In this document: positions 40,182-49,773 of the stretch, one piece after another | How positions within the stretch are numbered: position 1 is the first letter of the stretch | How the letters are laid out: every line of letters begins with the position of its first letter | Assembly (NCBI RefSeq): GCF_023715605.1 | Contig: NZ_JAMBOL010000008.1 | Coordinates: 101,890 to 165,889, forward strand | Reading direction: 5' to 3' | Source: Halalkalibacter oceani | Lineage (GTDB): Bacteria > Bacillota > Bacilli > Bacillales > Bacillaceae_D | Length of the DNA stretch: 64,000 nucleotides | The notes under the pieces: generated by a model | Told to the model about the DNA's origin: nothing | Databases searched by the model: none | Seen by the model: the letters and a program-made list of their open reading frames with translations, nothing else | Translations under genes and position numbers: made by a program

Positions 40182-41075
40182 CTATACTTTCAAAAACTTC
40201 CGCACAGATACGATACTTCCCCAAACACCGATAAAAGCTCCGATTCCGATAAGCAACGCTGCGATCTGCCATATGTATGGGAACACAGGTAACAGGGAGA
40301 AGAACATGAGTTCAAAACGCTCCCCAAAGTTTGACAGGACGTATGAATAGCCGAAGCCAATCAACAAAATCGGAATCAAAGATCCAACGACTCCTAAAAG
40401 CATTCCTTCTATAAAAAATGGCCAGCGGATGAACCCATTGGTTGCCCCGACAAGTTTCATAATCTGAATTTCTCGTTTTCTAGCCACAATTGTCAGTTTA
40501 ATAGTATTGGCAATTAAAAACATTGCCGTAAACATCATCGCCAACACGAGCACAAGACCAACTGTGCGAAATAAATCGGTGAAGGCAAACAAGCGCTCCA
40601 CGACCTCTTTCCCGAAGTCAATCCGTTCCACATAAGGCATCTGTTCAAGCAGCCCCGCAACCTGTTCTGTCAACTGCGGACTGCTGGCCTCGACAATGAA
40701 CACATCATTCAGCGGATTTTCCGAACGAATCGATTCAAAGACCTGGCCCCGTTCATCGAGACTGTCAATCAACTGATTGAGTCCTTCATCTTTTCCTAAA
40801 AACGTCACCTCGGCCACATCCGGTGTTGTTTCAATTTGAGCTCGAAGCTCATCCTGCTGTTCCGGTGTTGCCGTCAGCTCAATATAAACCCGTATCTCAA
40901 CATCGTCCTCAATAACAGAAGCAAAATGATTGACGTTCATAATCAGAAGCAAAAACGCCCCGACAACAAACAGCATGACGGCGACCGCACTTATCGAAGC
41001 GAACGTCATCCAACCATTTCGTCCTAAGTTCTTACTGCCTTCCCGAACATGGCGTCCGAGAGTTCTAAGCTTCAT
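40182..41075 (-). CDS. ftsX: Cell-division ABC permease FtsX
   Basis: 297 residues, four transmembrane helices with a large extracellular loop after the first helix (about 45-170), the site that contacts periplasmic or wall hydrolase partners. The C-terminal FtsX/MacB fold includes VARKREIQIMKLVGATNGFIRWPF. The start overlaps ftsE by 11 bases. Confidence 0.96.
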   Translation of the reverse strand: MKLRTLGRHVREGSKNLGRNGWMTFASISAVAVMLFVVGAFLLLIMNVNHFASVIEDDVEIRVYIELTATPEQQDELRAQIETTPDVAEVTFLGKDEGLNQLIDSLDERGQVFESIRSENPLNDVFIVEASSPQLTEQVAGLLEQMPYVERIDFGKEVVERLFAFTDLFRTVGLVLVLAMMFTAMFLIANTIKLTIVARKREIQIMKLVGATNGFIRWPFFIEGMLLGVVGSLIPILLIGFGYSYVLSNFGERFELMFFSLLPVFPYIWQIAALLIGIGAFIGVWGSIVSVRKFLKV

Positions 41076-41751
41076 AGCCGTAGGTCCCCCTTATTTCATC
41101 CCTAACCACGCGCCCGCCTTCGATTGCGACAACTCGTTTCTTGATCGTGTTGACAATGTCCTTATTATGAGTTGCCATAATAACCGTCGTGCCGCGATGG
41201 TTAATATCGTCTAAGATGTCCATAATTCCCCAAGCTGTATCTGGATCAAGATTTCCCGTCGGCTCGTCCGCGATCAGAACATCAGGCTGATTGACAATCG
41301 CTCTGGCAATCGCCACCCGCTGCTGCTCTCCACCTGATAGTTCACTTGGCAAAAACCGCGCCTTGTTTTTCAACTGCACGATATCAAGCACATCCATCAC
41401 CTTGCGTTTGATCATATCCGGCGCTTCCTCAATCACTTCAAGCGCAAACGCCACATTTTCATACACGCTCAAGCTCGTCAGCAGTTTGAAATCCTGAAAC
41501 ACCACCCCTATTTTCCGGCGCAGTAACGGGATATGCTTTTCTTTAATCGTTGACAAGCTCGTTTTATCGATAATAATTTCGCCCTTCGTCGCTTTCTCTT
41601 CACGGTACATCAGACGGATAAATGTCGATTTTCCGGCGCCGCTCGGTCCTACGACATAGACAAACTCACCTTTTTTAATTTTTATATTAATCCCATTAAT
41701 CGCCTTTACATTATTGGAATAGGTCTTCCATACATCCTTCATTTCAATCAT
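41065..41751 (-). CDS. ftsE: Cell-division ATP-binding protein FtsE
   Basis: 228 residues, one ABC ATPase. Walker A GPSGAGKST, signature LSGGEQQR, Walker B VLIADEPTGNLD, and switch His ATHNKD. It powers FtsX and thereby wall-hydrolase activation. The ATG at 41751 follows GGGGAAGTGAACAGT and gives the exact family length; the earlier frame is not conserved. Confidence 0.97.
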   Translation of the reverse strand: MIEMKDVWKTYSNNVKAINGINIKIKKGEFVYVVGPSGAGKSTFIRLMYREEKATKGEIIIDKTSLSTIKEKHIPLLRRKIGVVFQDFKLLTSLSVYENVAFALEVIEEAPDMIKRKVMDVLDIVQLKNKARFLPSELSGGEQQRVAIARAIVNQPDVLIADEPTGNLDPDTAWGIMDILDDINHRGTTVIMATHNKDIVNTIKKRVVAIEGGRVVRDEIRGTYGYEA

Positions 41752-41916
41752 ACTGTTCACTTCCCCGCTTACCGTCATTTCACAAGTCACTGCTTGTCCA
41801 TTACGAATGCTGTAGAAAAAGCACTGCTTTCCCCTTATCCTGTCGGTTCGCCTATCCATTATACCATTTATTAAAAATTATGGAGAACCAATTTTATTAC
41901 AATTATATTTCAGTCG

Positions 41917-41959
41917 AAAAAAGCCCTGAAAAAGATTCGCTTTCTCTTTTTCAGGGCTT
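41917..41959 (-). terminator. Terminator between cccB and ftsE
   Basis: AAGCCCTGAAAAAGA (41921-41935) pairs with TCTTTTTCAGGGCTT (41945-41959); minus-strand TTTTTTC follows. Confidence 0.85.
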
Positions 41960-41964
41960 TTGCT

Positions 41965-42330
41965 TTATTGAGTTTTAATCCATTGAGCGATGTTATTCGC
42001 ATCTTCTTCCGGGAGATTTTGCGCTGGCATTGTGCCTTGTCCATTTAAAATGACATGTTCAATTTCTTCCGCTGAGAGTTCCGTTCCAGCCAAAGCAGGA
42101 CCGACTCCCCCTTCCAGGTTCCCTCCGTGACAGCCGATACAGCTTGCTTCATATGTCGTGCGAGCTGCTTCAGCATCAAAATCACCTGCCGCTTCTTCTC
42201 CTTCGCCGGCCGCATCCTCAGCCGGGGCTTCATCAACTGGAGCTTCATCAGCCGGGGCTGGCTCTTCTCCTCCGCCTCCACAAGCTGTCAAAGCAAAAAC
42301 AGCACCTAGCACAAGTAGAAATTTCTTCAT
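41965..42330 (-). CDS. cccB: Membrane-anchored cytochrome c-551 (CccB type)
   Basis: 121 residues. Lipobox LTAC near residue 17, then a Pro/Ala/Glu-rich acidic linker (about 20-55) and one class I c-type haem domain with CIGCH and the axial Met in GQGTMPAQ. It carries electrons at the outer membrane face, probably to a terminal oxidase. The ATG at 42330 follows GGAGGGAAAGAG. Position between yvjA and ftsE matches B. subtilis. Confidence 0.93.
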   Translation of the reverse strand: MKKFLLVLGAVFALTACGGGGEEPAPADEAPVDEAPAEDAAGEGEEAAGDFDAEAARTTYEASCIGCHGGNLEGGVGPALAGTELSAEEIEHVILNGQGTMPAQNLPEEDANNIAQWIKTQ

Positions 42331-42398
42331 CTCTTTCCCTCCATTGATTCGTTTTGCAGGAGTTTCCTCCAAGCACATTATAGCCGATTTCTTTTTTG

Positions 42399-43271
42399 TT
42401 AGGCGTGCTTAAACCCTTCTCCAAGCACCTCCGTGGCGTTCGTAACGATGACAAACGCTTGCGGGTCAACAGCTTGAACGATATGTTTCAATTTTGTGAC
42501 CTCACTCTGATGGACAACACACATTAAGACGGGTCTCTCTTCTTCCGTATAACCGCCATAGCCGCTTAGCTTTGTTACTCCACGATCAACATCCCGCAGG
42601 ATGCTTTTTCGCAGTTCTTCCTGATGATTGGAGATGATTAAAGCTACCTTTGCATATCCTACCCCCATTTGCACTAAATCAATCGTCTTTCCCGTCACAA
42701 ATAAAGCAATTAACGCATATAGCGCCAGCTCCAGACCGAAAACGATCGCCGATGTCAAGACGATCAGGCCATCTAAAATAAAGACGCACGCCCCAAGGGA
42801 AACGCCGGTGAATTTTTGAATAATTTGCGCGGCGAGATCCGTGCCGCCTGTGCTAGCGCTCGCCCGAAAGACGATTCCCAGTCCGAGGCCCACTCCCATT
42901 CCGCCAAATAACGCACCGAGCAGCGCATCCTCAAAGCCGACTGACCATTCCCGCGTTAAAAACACAACAAATGGGAGAAACAATGTGCCGACCAATGTTT
43001 TGATTCCATATTTGAATCCGCCAAGCAGCAACACCCCGAGAATGAAGAGAGGAATGTTGAAAGCCCATTGGGTAAACGCCGGCTCAATCCCGAATGTCGC
43101 ATTGACAATCGTACTAATGCCGCTGACCCCGCCCGAGGCGATTTTGTTCGGCAGTAAAAATAAATTAAACGCGATCGCGACAATCGCCGACCCTGTCAGG
43201 ATGTATGTATAATCGACCAATAATTGCAGCCTGTGATTGAGAGGCCCTCTCCGTTTACGGGACGTTATCAT
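42399..43271 (-). CDS. yvjA: YitT/DUF2179 family membrane protein YvjA
   Basis: 290 residues. About five or six transmembrane helices with the YitT pattern (AIAFNLFLLPNKIASGGVSGISTI, RASASTGGTDLAAQIIQK) and a C-terminal cytoplasmic DUF2179 domain. Transport substrate unknown. ATG 43271 has AGGAG eight bases upstream; the GTG at 43280 lies too close. Confidence 0.92.
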   Translation of the reverse strand: MITSRKRRGPLNHRLQLLVDYTYILTGSAIVAIAFNLFLLPNKIASGGVSGISTIVNATFGIEPAFTQWAFNIPLFILGVLLLGGFKYGIKTLVGTLFLPFVVFLTREWSVGFEDALLGALFGGMGVGLGLGIVFRASASTGGTDLAAQIIQKFTGVSLGACVFILDGLIVLTSAIVFGLELALYALIALFVTGKTIDLVQMGVGYAKVALIISNHQEELRKSILRDVDRGVTKLSGYGGYTEEERPVLMCVVHQSEVTKLKHIVQAVDPQAFVIVTNATEVLGEGFKHA

Positions 43272-43491
43272 CCGCTTCACTCCTTTTTACTATCATATCC
43301 AAACCATTGGGTAGTATAGCATCAGCTCTCACGGAAGTAAACGCGACTCCATTAGCGCGGTGACGAACTAAGAAGGCTGGCACGACTATTGTGCAAAAAT
43401 GTAAAGAAAAAGATGAAATGATATCATAATCAATGAAGGCTTATAGGAAAACGATACAGCTGGAAAAGACGTAAAAAAAGGAGGATCAAGA

Positions 43492-43785
43492 ATGAAATCA
43501 TGGGAGGAGATGGCTCAACATATTACTTCGATCCCGCAGGAACGAAAGCTGGAGATTGAAGTAGCGGCCTATTTCGCTGAATCGATTGTCGCGCGGCGCA
43601 AACAATTGAAGCTAACGCAAGCGGAATTAGGAGCTAAAGTAAATATGAGTCAATCGCAAATCGCCCAGGTGGAGAATTCTACTACCGTTCCAAGACTAGA
43701 TACTTTAATCGCTATTGCCAATGCACTCGGTTTACAAGTAACACTGGTCGAAAAAGAACAAGCTGCTACGACAGTTACGTTCTAA
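43492..43785 (+). CDS. XRE-family HTH protein, HigA-antitoxin-like, without a visible toxin
   Basis: 97 residues. Residues about 30-85 form a helix-turn-helix of the Cro/C1 type (IVARRKQLKLTQAELGAKVNMSQSQIAQVENST), preceded by EIEVAAYFAESIV as in HigA/MqsA-like antitoxins. GGAGG lies before the ATG. It is one of few plus-strand genes. A HigB/RelE toxin normally lies just upstream; no such frame exists in 43281-43491, so it is a solitary regulator or the remnant of a toxin-antitoxin pair. The CRISPR-like remnant lies 71 bp downstream. Confidence 0.8.
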   Translation: MKSWEEMAQHITSIPQERKLEIEVAAYFAESIVARRKQLKLTQAELGAKVNMSQSQIAQVENSTTVPRLDTLIAIANALGLQVTLVEKEQAATTVTF

Positions 43786-43855
43786 AAATTCACTCGTGGA
43801 AAAGATTTTTTATCTGAACCACTTTAAACTTTGCTTTTCCCGCATCTTACGAAAG

Positions 43856-43960
43856 GTCTATGTATTCTTTGTGAGTGCGTGGATTGAAATCTTTCCTAAT
43901 ACCTTCAATCAGAGCCGGCGGTTGTTGTTCCCACTCTTTGTGAGAGGCAGGGATCGAAAT
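43856..43960. CRISPR. Degenerate two-repeat CRISPR-like remnant, type I-C-like repeat
   Basis: Repeat 1 (about 43856-43890) ends in GAGTGCGTGGATTGAAAT; repeat 2 (about 43927-43960) has CACTCTTTGTGAG and ends GGGATCGAAAT. Both resemble the Cas5d-type repeat with the 3' handle ATTGAAAT; the 5' end of repeat 1 and the 3' half of repeat 2 are degraded. One spacer of about 35-38 bases separates them. There are no cas genes in the window. Confidence 0.6.
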
Positions 43961-43996
43961 GTGAAGGATACTTGGCGACACTTTCTAAAACAGAAT

Positions 43997-44032
43997 AAAA
44001 AAGGGACGACAGCATTTCCGTCGTCCCTTTTT
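43997..44032 (-). terminator. Terminator after prfB
   Basis: AAAAAAGGGACGAC (43997-44010) faces GTCGTCCCTTTTT (44020-44032); symmetric A/T tracts allow use from either side. Confidence 0.85.
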
Positions 44033-44082
44033 ATGTTGAATACCTGCGACTCGTTTACGTTTGAGGTGCTGCCCCACCCCAT

Positions 44083-45199
44083 CTACTCCTGCTCCACCCC
44101 GCCGATGGCCTGGCGCAAATAGGCGTCGATGAAGCCGTCAAGATCGCCGTCCATCACGCTTGTCGTATTGCCGACTTCGTAATTGGTGCGATGATCCTTG
44201 ACCATGCTGTATGGATGAAAGACATAGGAGCGGATTTGGCTTCCCCAGCCGATTTCTTTTTGTTCGCCACGGATTTCGGCAAGTTCCTGCTGCTGCTCTT
44301 CGATTTTGAGCTGGTACAGCTTCGCTTTCATCATTTTCATCGCTTGTTCCCTGTTTTTAATTTGGGAGCGTTCGCTTTGGCAAGTGACGACTGTGTTTGT
44401 CGGCAAGTGGGTGATCCGCACAGCCGAATCAGTCGTATTGATATGCTGACCGCCGGCCCCACTGGCGCGGTACGTGTCGATTTTCAAATCTTCCGGTGAG
44501 AGGTCGATGTCGACACTATCATCCAGCTCAGGCATCACTTCGCACGAAACGAACGACGTATGCCGGCGCCCCGACGAATCAAACGGCGAAATCCGCACTA
44601 ACCGATGGACGCCTTTTTCCGCTTTTAAATAACCGTACGCATTGTGGCCTTTAATCAGCAGCGTGACGCTCTTCACCCCGGCCTCATCGCCCGGCAAATA
44701 ATCCATCGTCTCCACCTTGAACCCTTTTCGCTCTGCCCAGCGCGTGTACATCCGCAAAAGCATCGAAGCCCAGTCCTGTGACTCAGTTCCCCCGGCACCG
44801 GGATGGAGCTCAAGAATCGCATTGTTCTTATCATACGGCTCACTTAGCAAGAGCTGAAGCTCAAACTGGTTCAGTGCTTCACTTAAGCTGGTGACCCCCT
44901 GCTCCAGATCCTGTTTCAAATCTTCATCGGCTTCTTCCTTCACCAGCTCATATGAGACCTCTAAATCCTCGTATTCCGATTCTAAAGCCAAAAAGCCATT
45001 GACCTGCTCCTTTAACGCATTGGAATCGTTAATGATCGCCTGAGCCGCCTCCTGATCATTCCAAAAATCAGGATCAGTCATCTTCTCTTCTAATTCGGCA
45101 ATGCGTTCCTGCTTCTCATCGAGGTCAAAGAGACCCCCTAAAATTTGATAATCGCTTTGCCATTGCTGTCAGCGTTTGCTTAATCTCTACTAATTCCAT
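44083..45199 (-). CDS. prfB: Peptide chain release factor 2, with programmed +1 frameshift
   Basis: The reading frame starts at the ATG at 45199 ([20 protein letters not shown]), meets an in-frame TGA as codon 25 (45127-45125), and continues in the +1 frame to 44083. The site reads AGGGGG, then TCT CTT TGA C: an internal Shine-Dalgarno followed by the slippery CTT at a UGA, the classical autoregulatory RF2 frameshift. The joined protein has about 367 residues. It keeps the stop-codon-reading SPF motif ([16 protein letters not shown]) and the catalytic GGQ ([15 protein letters not shown]). It follows secA after 34 bp with no terminator between. Confidence 0.96.
45125..45144 (-). promoter_or_regulatory. 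RF2 programmed frameshift site
   Basis: Minus strand AGGGGGTCTCTTTGAC: Shine-Dalgarno-like AGGGGG three bases before CTT-TGA-C. Low RF2 lets ribosomes slip +1 at CTT-T and make full-length RF2. Confidence 0.93.
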
Positions 45200-45233
45200 C
45201 CTGCACCTCTACCTCGTTATTTTATATGGCTGC

Positions 45234-47744
45234 TTATGCGCCGCAGCAGTTTTTGTACTTTTTGCCGCTGCCGCATGGACACGGATCATTCCGCCCGACG
45301 GTGACCCCTTTTCTGATCGGCTGGCGCTTCTTCGGCTGCTGCTCTGTGCTTTGATGAACAGCCTGCCCTTCAGCGACCTTTTGGCGCTCAAGATTTTGCT
45401 GTACCTGGGCTTTCATCACATACATCGATACTTCTTCCTCAATCGACGCAATCATCTGCTCGAACATTTCAAATCCTTCAAAACGATACTCACGCAACGG
45501 ATCGTTCTGACCATATGCACGAAGATGAATTCCTTGGCGGAGCTGATCCATTTGGTCAATATGGTTCATCCACTTCCGGTCAACCGTCCGCAGCATAATG
45601 ACCTTCTCGAATTCACGCATGTATTCCGGCGTAAATTCCTCTTCCTTCTGATTATAATTGGCGAGCACCTTCTCGGTAATCAGCTCGATCATCTCTTCAG
45701 GATCGAGACCGCGCAGCTCCTGCTCTGTCAAATCATTTTCGTTCAAAAGCTGGGCCTTCATATAATTGACGATCGCACCAAGATCCCAGTCCTCCGGCAC
45801 TTCACTTTCCGGCGTATGGAGGCGCACGGTGCGCTCAATGACAGACTTGATCATCGATTCGACAATTTCACGAAGATTATCCGATTCAAGGACCTCAACG
45901 CGCTGCTTGTAAATGATTTCGCGCTGTTCACGCATGACATCATCATATTGCAAAATTTGCTTCCGCGCGTCAAAGTTATTGCCTTCCACGCGTTTTTGCG
46001 CTGTTTCAACCGCACGGGAAACGAGCTTGCTTTCAATCGGCTGGTCATCTTCCATCCCGAGCTTTTCCATCATCGCTCTCATGTTATCAGAGCCGAAGCG
46101 ACGCATCAGCTCATCTTCCATCGATAAATAAAACTGGGAAGAACCCGGATCACCTTGACGGCCGGCACGACCGCGGAGCTGATTGTCGATCCGCCGGCTT
46201 TCATGCCGTTCCGTTCCGAGCACATGGAGACCGCCAAGCTCGATTACCCCTTCACCCAGCTTAATATCGGTACCACGGCCGGCCATGTTCGTCGCAATCG
46301 TGACGGCGCCTTTTTGCCCAGCATTCTCAATGATCTCGGCCTCCCTCTGATGGTTTTTCGCATTGAGGACGTGGTGCGGAATCCGCCTTTTCTTTAACAG
46401 ACTTGAGACAAGTTCAGATGTCTCGACACTTACCGTACCGACAAGAACAGGTTGTCCTTTTTTATGTTTTTCTTCAATTTCATTAACGACTGCTTTAAAC
46501 TTCGCTTCCATCGTTTTAAAAATTAAATCAGGACGATCATCACGGGCAATCGGTTTGTTCGTCGGAATCGCCATGACGTCCATTCCATAAATGTTGCGGA
46601 ATTCCTCTTCCTCCGTTTTCGCCGTACCCGTCATCCCGGCAAGCTTCTGATACATCCTGAAATAGTTCTGGAATGTAATGGAGGCAAGCGTCATGCTCTC
46701 ACGCTGAATCGGCAGGCCTTCCTTCGCTTCAATCGCCTGATGCAGCCCGTCGCTGTAACGCCGCCCCTTCATTAAACGTCCAGTGAAAGAGTCAACGATC
46801 ACGACCTCGCCGTCCTCGACGACATAATCGGTATCACGCGCCATCACGACGTGCGCCTTTAATGACTGAGTCAGATGGTGGTTTAGCTGTACATGCTGTT
46901 GATCATATAAATTATCAATGCCAAAAGCACGCTCGGCTTTATTAACCCCTTCCTCAGTCAGCTGCACACTTTTCGTCTTTTCATCGAGCGTATAGTCCTC
47001 TTCCTTTTTTAACGTCCGGATAAAAGAATTTGCCTGCTGGTAAAGCTGGGTCGAACGCTCAACCGAGCCGGAGATAATTAACGGTGTCCGCGCTTCATCA
47101 ATTAAAATCGAGTCAACCTCATCAATTAACGCAAAATGGAGCGGACGCTGAACCATTTGTTCTTTGTAGAGCACCATGTTATCACGCAAGTAATCAAACC
47201 CAAGCTCATTATTTGTACTATAGGTGACATCAGCACGGTACGCTTCCTGCTTCTCTTCCTTCGACAGTCCGGATTCATTTAGTCCGACCGTTAACCCGAG
47301 GAAACGATAAAGCTCACCCATAATTTCGCAGTCACGGCGAGCCAAATAATCATTCACAGTCACGACATGAACGCCTTTTTCCGTTAAGGCATTCAAATAA
47401 ACAGGCATCGTACCGACAAGGGTTTTCCCTTCCCCGGTTTTCATTTCGGCAATATTTCCCTGGTGAAGGGCAATCGCCCCAAGAAGTTGCACCGGATACG
47501 GTGTCATATGCAAGACGCGTGTCGCCGCTTCGCGTACGACCGCAAACGCTTCTACTAATAAGTCATCAAGTGATTCTCCTTGCTGATGACGTTGCTTGAA
47601 TTCTTCTGTTTTCTGGCGAAGACCATCATCTGACAGCTTTTTCATCTCAGGCGCCAACGCTTCAATTTGTTCAACGATTTTTTCGTTCTTTTTTAATTGA
47701 CGTTGACTTGGATCGCCGATTACTTTCTTTAATAGACCTAACAT
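45234..47744 (-). CDS. secA: Preprotein translocase ATPase SecA
   Basis: 836 residues. Walker [13 protein letters not shown]-like [17 protein letters not shown], motif [13 protein letters not shown] and [17 protein letters not shown] are present. The C-terminal zinc-binding SecB/ribosome-contact tail [17 protein letters not shown] follows a basic linker. It drives Sec-dependent export. The ATG at 47744 gives [11 protein letters not shown], the usual start; the upstream frame is unsupported. Confidence 0.98.
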   Translation of the reverse strand: MLGLLKKVIGDPSQRQLKKNEKIVEQIEALAPEMKKLSDDGLRQKTEEFKQRHQQGESLDDLLVEAFAVVREAATRVLHMTPYPVQLLGAIALHQGNIAEMKTGEGKTLVGTMPVYLNALTEKGVHVVTVNDYLARRDCEIMGELYRFLGLTVGLNESGLSKEEKQEAYRADVTYSTNNELGFDYLRDNMVLYKEQMVQRPLHFALIDEVDSILIDEARTPLIISGSVERSTQLYQQANSFIRTLKKEEDYTLDEKTKSVQLTEEGVNKAERAFGIDNLYDQQHVQLNHHLTQSLKAHVVMARDTDYVVEDGEVVIVDSFTGRLMKGRRYSDGLHQAIEAKEGLPIQRESMTLASITFQNYFRMYQKLAGMTGTAKTEEEEFRNIYGMDVMAIPTNKPIARDDRPDLIFKTMEAKFKAVVNEIEEKHKKGQPVLVGTVSVETSELVSSLLKKRRIPHHVLNAKNHQREAEIIENAGQKGAVTIATNMAGRGTDIKLGEGVIELGGLHVLGTERHESRRIDNQLRGRAGRQGDPGSSQFYLSMEDELMRRFGSDNMRAMMEKLGMEDDQPIESKLVSRAVETAQKRVEGNNFDARKQILQYDDVMREQREIIYKQRVEVLESDNLREIVESMIKSVIERTVRLHTPESEVPEDWDLGAIVNYMKAQLLNENDLTEQELRGLDPEEMIELITEKVLANYNQKEEEFTPEYMREFEKVIMLRTVDRKWMNHIDQMDQLRQGIHLRAYGQNDPLREYRFEGFEMFEQMIASIEEEVSMYVMKAQVQQNLERQKVAEGQAVHQSTEQQPKKRQPIRKGVTVGRNDPCPCGSGKKYKNCCGA

Positions 47745-47977
47745 CGAATTCGTCCTCTCTTCTTTCAGCCCACCCGACAAGCGGGCATGAAGCATTTTCA
47801 CACTACGATAATTTTAGCAGGTAAAATCGGAGCTTACAAGGACTTCCCCTTCTCGCGTCCGGCGATGGAAGGCCGTTCTTCCCGCACCAATAAGTTCCTT
47901 TGTCCGTCAAGTTTTTCTGAAATAAGTATTCGCCCAGATCGTCCCCGCTGCATACACTGGGCATGAGGAGGGATGAC

Positions 47978-48628
47978 ATGGCGATTTTAAACTGGGGCGT
48001 TGATTCAGCGGCCCGTGTGACAGAGGATTTCTATCAATGTGTAGTCCAGGAATTCGGTCAGCCCGATTTCTGGGGACGATACTTATCAGATATTGCAGGA
48101 ATGAGCGATGGGTTAACGGTGGATGAAGCTCATTTCATCCGCGATAAAGGAATGAAGCTTTTGCCGATTTACAACAATTTTTCAGCAGCAGTCGGCGAAC
48201 GGGCCGGTTCTGTCGCGGCGCGTAACGCGATTTTCAAGGCGCGCAGCTTAGGCTTGGCGGAAGGCAGCTTTATCTTTGCCAATGTGGAAAAATTTTTTGA
48301 CGTTGATGCCGCATGGCTCGCCGCCTGGGTCGAGACCTTCTATGAAAGCCCGTTCCGTCCCGGCTTTTATGCCGACCCGGATGAAGGACCTTTTAATGAA
48401 GCTTTTTGTCAGGCGGTGGAAGCAACCCCGCTCGTCGGCGAGCAGGCTGTCATCTGGAGCGCCGAGCCTGGGCCCGGCGTCACGACGAAGCGGCGCTTTC
48501 CACCTTATGCGCCAAGCGGGCCTGATTGTGAAGCAAATGTCTGGGCCTGGCAATACGGCCGCGACGCAAGCTCCTGCCCGATTGACACGGTTCTCATGCA
48601 GCAGCAGCTCTATGAAACATTGGGCTAA
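47978..48628 (+). CDS. DUF1906 glycoside-hydrolase-like protein
   Basis: 216 residues without a signal peptide. It has the DUF1906 (Rv2525c-like) TIM-barrel pattern: NWGVDSAARVTEDFYQCV at the start, DFWGRYLS, GMKLLPIYNNFSAA, and YADPDEGPFNEAFCQA and VWAWQYGRDA near the end. Family members are thought to bind or cleave polysaccharides. GAGGAGGGATGAC precedes ATG 47978. It is a plus-strand insert between secA and hpf. Confidence 0.85.
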   Translation: MAILNWGVDSAARVTEDFYQCVVQEFGQPDFWGRYLSDIAGMSDGLTVDEAHFIRDKGMKLLPIYNNFSAAVGERAGSVAARNAIFKARSLGLAEGSFIFANVEKFFDVDAAWLAAWVETFYESPFRPGFYADPDEGPFNEAFCQAVEATPLVGEQAVIWSAEPGPGVTTKRRFPPYAPSGPDCEANVWAWQYGRDASSCPIDTVLMQQQLYETLG

Positions 48629-48669
48629 GAAAAGCCTCGCGAAGCCGACGCTTTTCCTTGAGGCAACCT

Positions 48670-48719
48670 AAAAAAGAGATGTTTCAAAAGGGATCCTCAT
48701 CCAGCTTTTGAAACATCTC
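48670..48719. terminator. Convergent terminator between the DUF1906 gene and hpf
   Basis: GAGATGTTTCAAAAG (48676-48690) pairs perfectly with its complement (48705-48719). Minus-strand TTTTTT follows; it serves hpf and possibly the plus-strand gene. Confidence 0.85.
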
Positions 48720-48728
48720 GTGATTTTC

Positions 48729-49280
48729 TTATGCTTCCGGCTCAATCAAACCGTACTTTCCATCTTTTCGGCGGTATACGATATTTGTATTGCCATTGAC
48801 GGCATCTGAGAAGACGAAAAAGTTATGTCCGAGCATATCCATTTGCAAAATCGCTTCTTCCGCGTCCATCGGCTTTAAATTAAACCGCTTCGTACGCACG
48901 ACCTCTAATTCATCTGAAACCGGTTCTTCCTCTTCAAGCGGCTCAAGATCATTTTTAAACATATACTTCAAGCTGCCTTCTTGACGAAACTTCCGGTTCA
49001 CTTTCGTCTTATGCTTACGAATCTGACGTTCTAACTTTTCCACCACATTGTCTATCGCCGCATACATGTCTGTATGAACTTCCTCTGCCCGTAATAGCAA
49101 CTGAGGCATCGGGATCGTAATTTCCATTATATGTTGATTGTTTAACACTTGCATTCTTACGTTGACATCCGCTACAGGCGTTGTATCAAAATAACGCTCT
49201 AATTTGCCGATTTTTTTCTCAACATAGTCTCGTAAAGCTGGAGTTACTTCAATGTTTTCACCACGAATATTGTATTTCAT
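48729..49280 (-). CDS. hpf: Long-form ribosome hibernation promoting factor
   Basis: 183 residues. The N-terminal RaiA/HPF domain (about 1-100) begins MKYNIRGENIEVTPALRDYVEKKI; a charged linker is followed by the C-terminal dimerisation domain (RTKRFNLKPMDAEEAILQMDMLGHNFFVF). Long HPF joins two 70S ribosomes into 100S dimers in stationary phase. AAAAGGAGGAG precedes the start. Confidence 0.96.
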   Translation of the reverse strand: MKYNIRGENIEVTPALRDYVEKKIGKLERYFDTTPVADVNVRMQVLNNQHIMEITIPMPQLLLRAEEVHTDMYAAIDNVVEKLERQIRKHKTKVNRKFRQEGSLKYMFKNDLEPLEEEEPVSDELEVVRTKRFNLKPMDAEEAILQMDMLGHNFFVFSDAVNGNTNIVYRRKDGKYGLIEPEA

Positions 49281-49410
49281 TAAGAACTCCTCCTTTTCTA
49301 TGTACTTATTTCTATATACCCCATTATAAACCCTTCTTAAACATATTATGTAGCTCAGATTAAATTTGTTGATTTTCCGTAAAGATATCCGCTTTCGTTA
49401 TCCTTCAAAT

Positions 49411-49450
49411 GAAAAACCCGCTTCTTCCTATTTAAGAAAGAAGCGGGTTT
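49411..49450 (-). terminator. Terminator after the cold-shock gene
   Basis: AAACCCGCTTCTT (49414-49426) pairs with AAGAAGCGGGTTT (49438-49450); minus-strand TTTTTC follows. Confidence 0.85.
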
Positions 49451-49494
49451 GAATAGTTATAGCTATGATTCATTTTCCTACCCAGGAATGTGAA

Positions 49495-49692
49495 TTAAAG
49501 CTTAACAACGTTCGCAGCTTGAGGTCCGCGAGCACCTTCAACAATTTCAAATTCAACATCTTGACCTTCGTCTAAAGACTTGAATCCTTCAGCATTGATA
49601 GCAGAGAAGTGAACGAATACGTCGTCCCCATCTTCGCGCTCGATAAAACCGAAACCTTTTTCTGCGTTAAACCATTTTACTTTTCCTTGCAT
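49495..49692 (-). CDS. csp: Cold-shock protein (CspA/CspB family)
   Basis: 65-residue OB-fold protein with RNP1 KGFGFIE and RNP2 VFVHF. It binds single-stranded nucleic acid as an RNA chaperone. It has a strong sigma-A promoter with a roughly 45-base leader, so no long cold-shock 5' UTR is implied if that promoter is used. AAGGGAATG precedes the ATG. Confidence 0.96.
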   Translation of the reverse strand: MQGKVKWFNAEKGFGFIEREDGDDVFVHFSAINAEGFKSLDEGQDVEFEIVEGARGPQAANVVKL

Positions 49693-49744
49693 GCTTTCAC
49701 ATTCCCTTCGTAACTAAAATACTGTGGATAATTTCCACACTTTT

Positions 49745-49773
49745 ACTATAGCAGTGCTTATAATCAATGTCAA
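49745..49773 (-). promoter_or_regulatory. Sigma-A promoter of the cold-shock gene
   Basis: Minus strand TTGACA (49773-49768), 17-bp spacer, TATAGT (49750-49745). The -35 is perfect. Confidence 0.8.

Noticed and set aside
41752..41859. 36-residue N-terminal extension of FtsE
   Set aside because: It is not conserved in FtsE; the ATG at 41751 has a ribosome site and gives the usual 228 residues.
43796..44122. 108-codon plus-strand open frame after the antitoxin gene
   Set aside because: It crosses the CRISPR-like remnant and the prfB terminator and enters prfB from the opposite strand.
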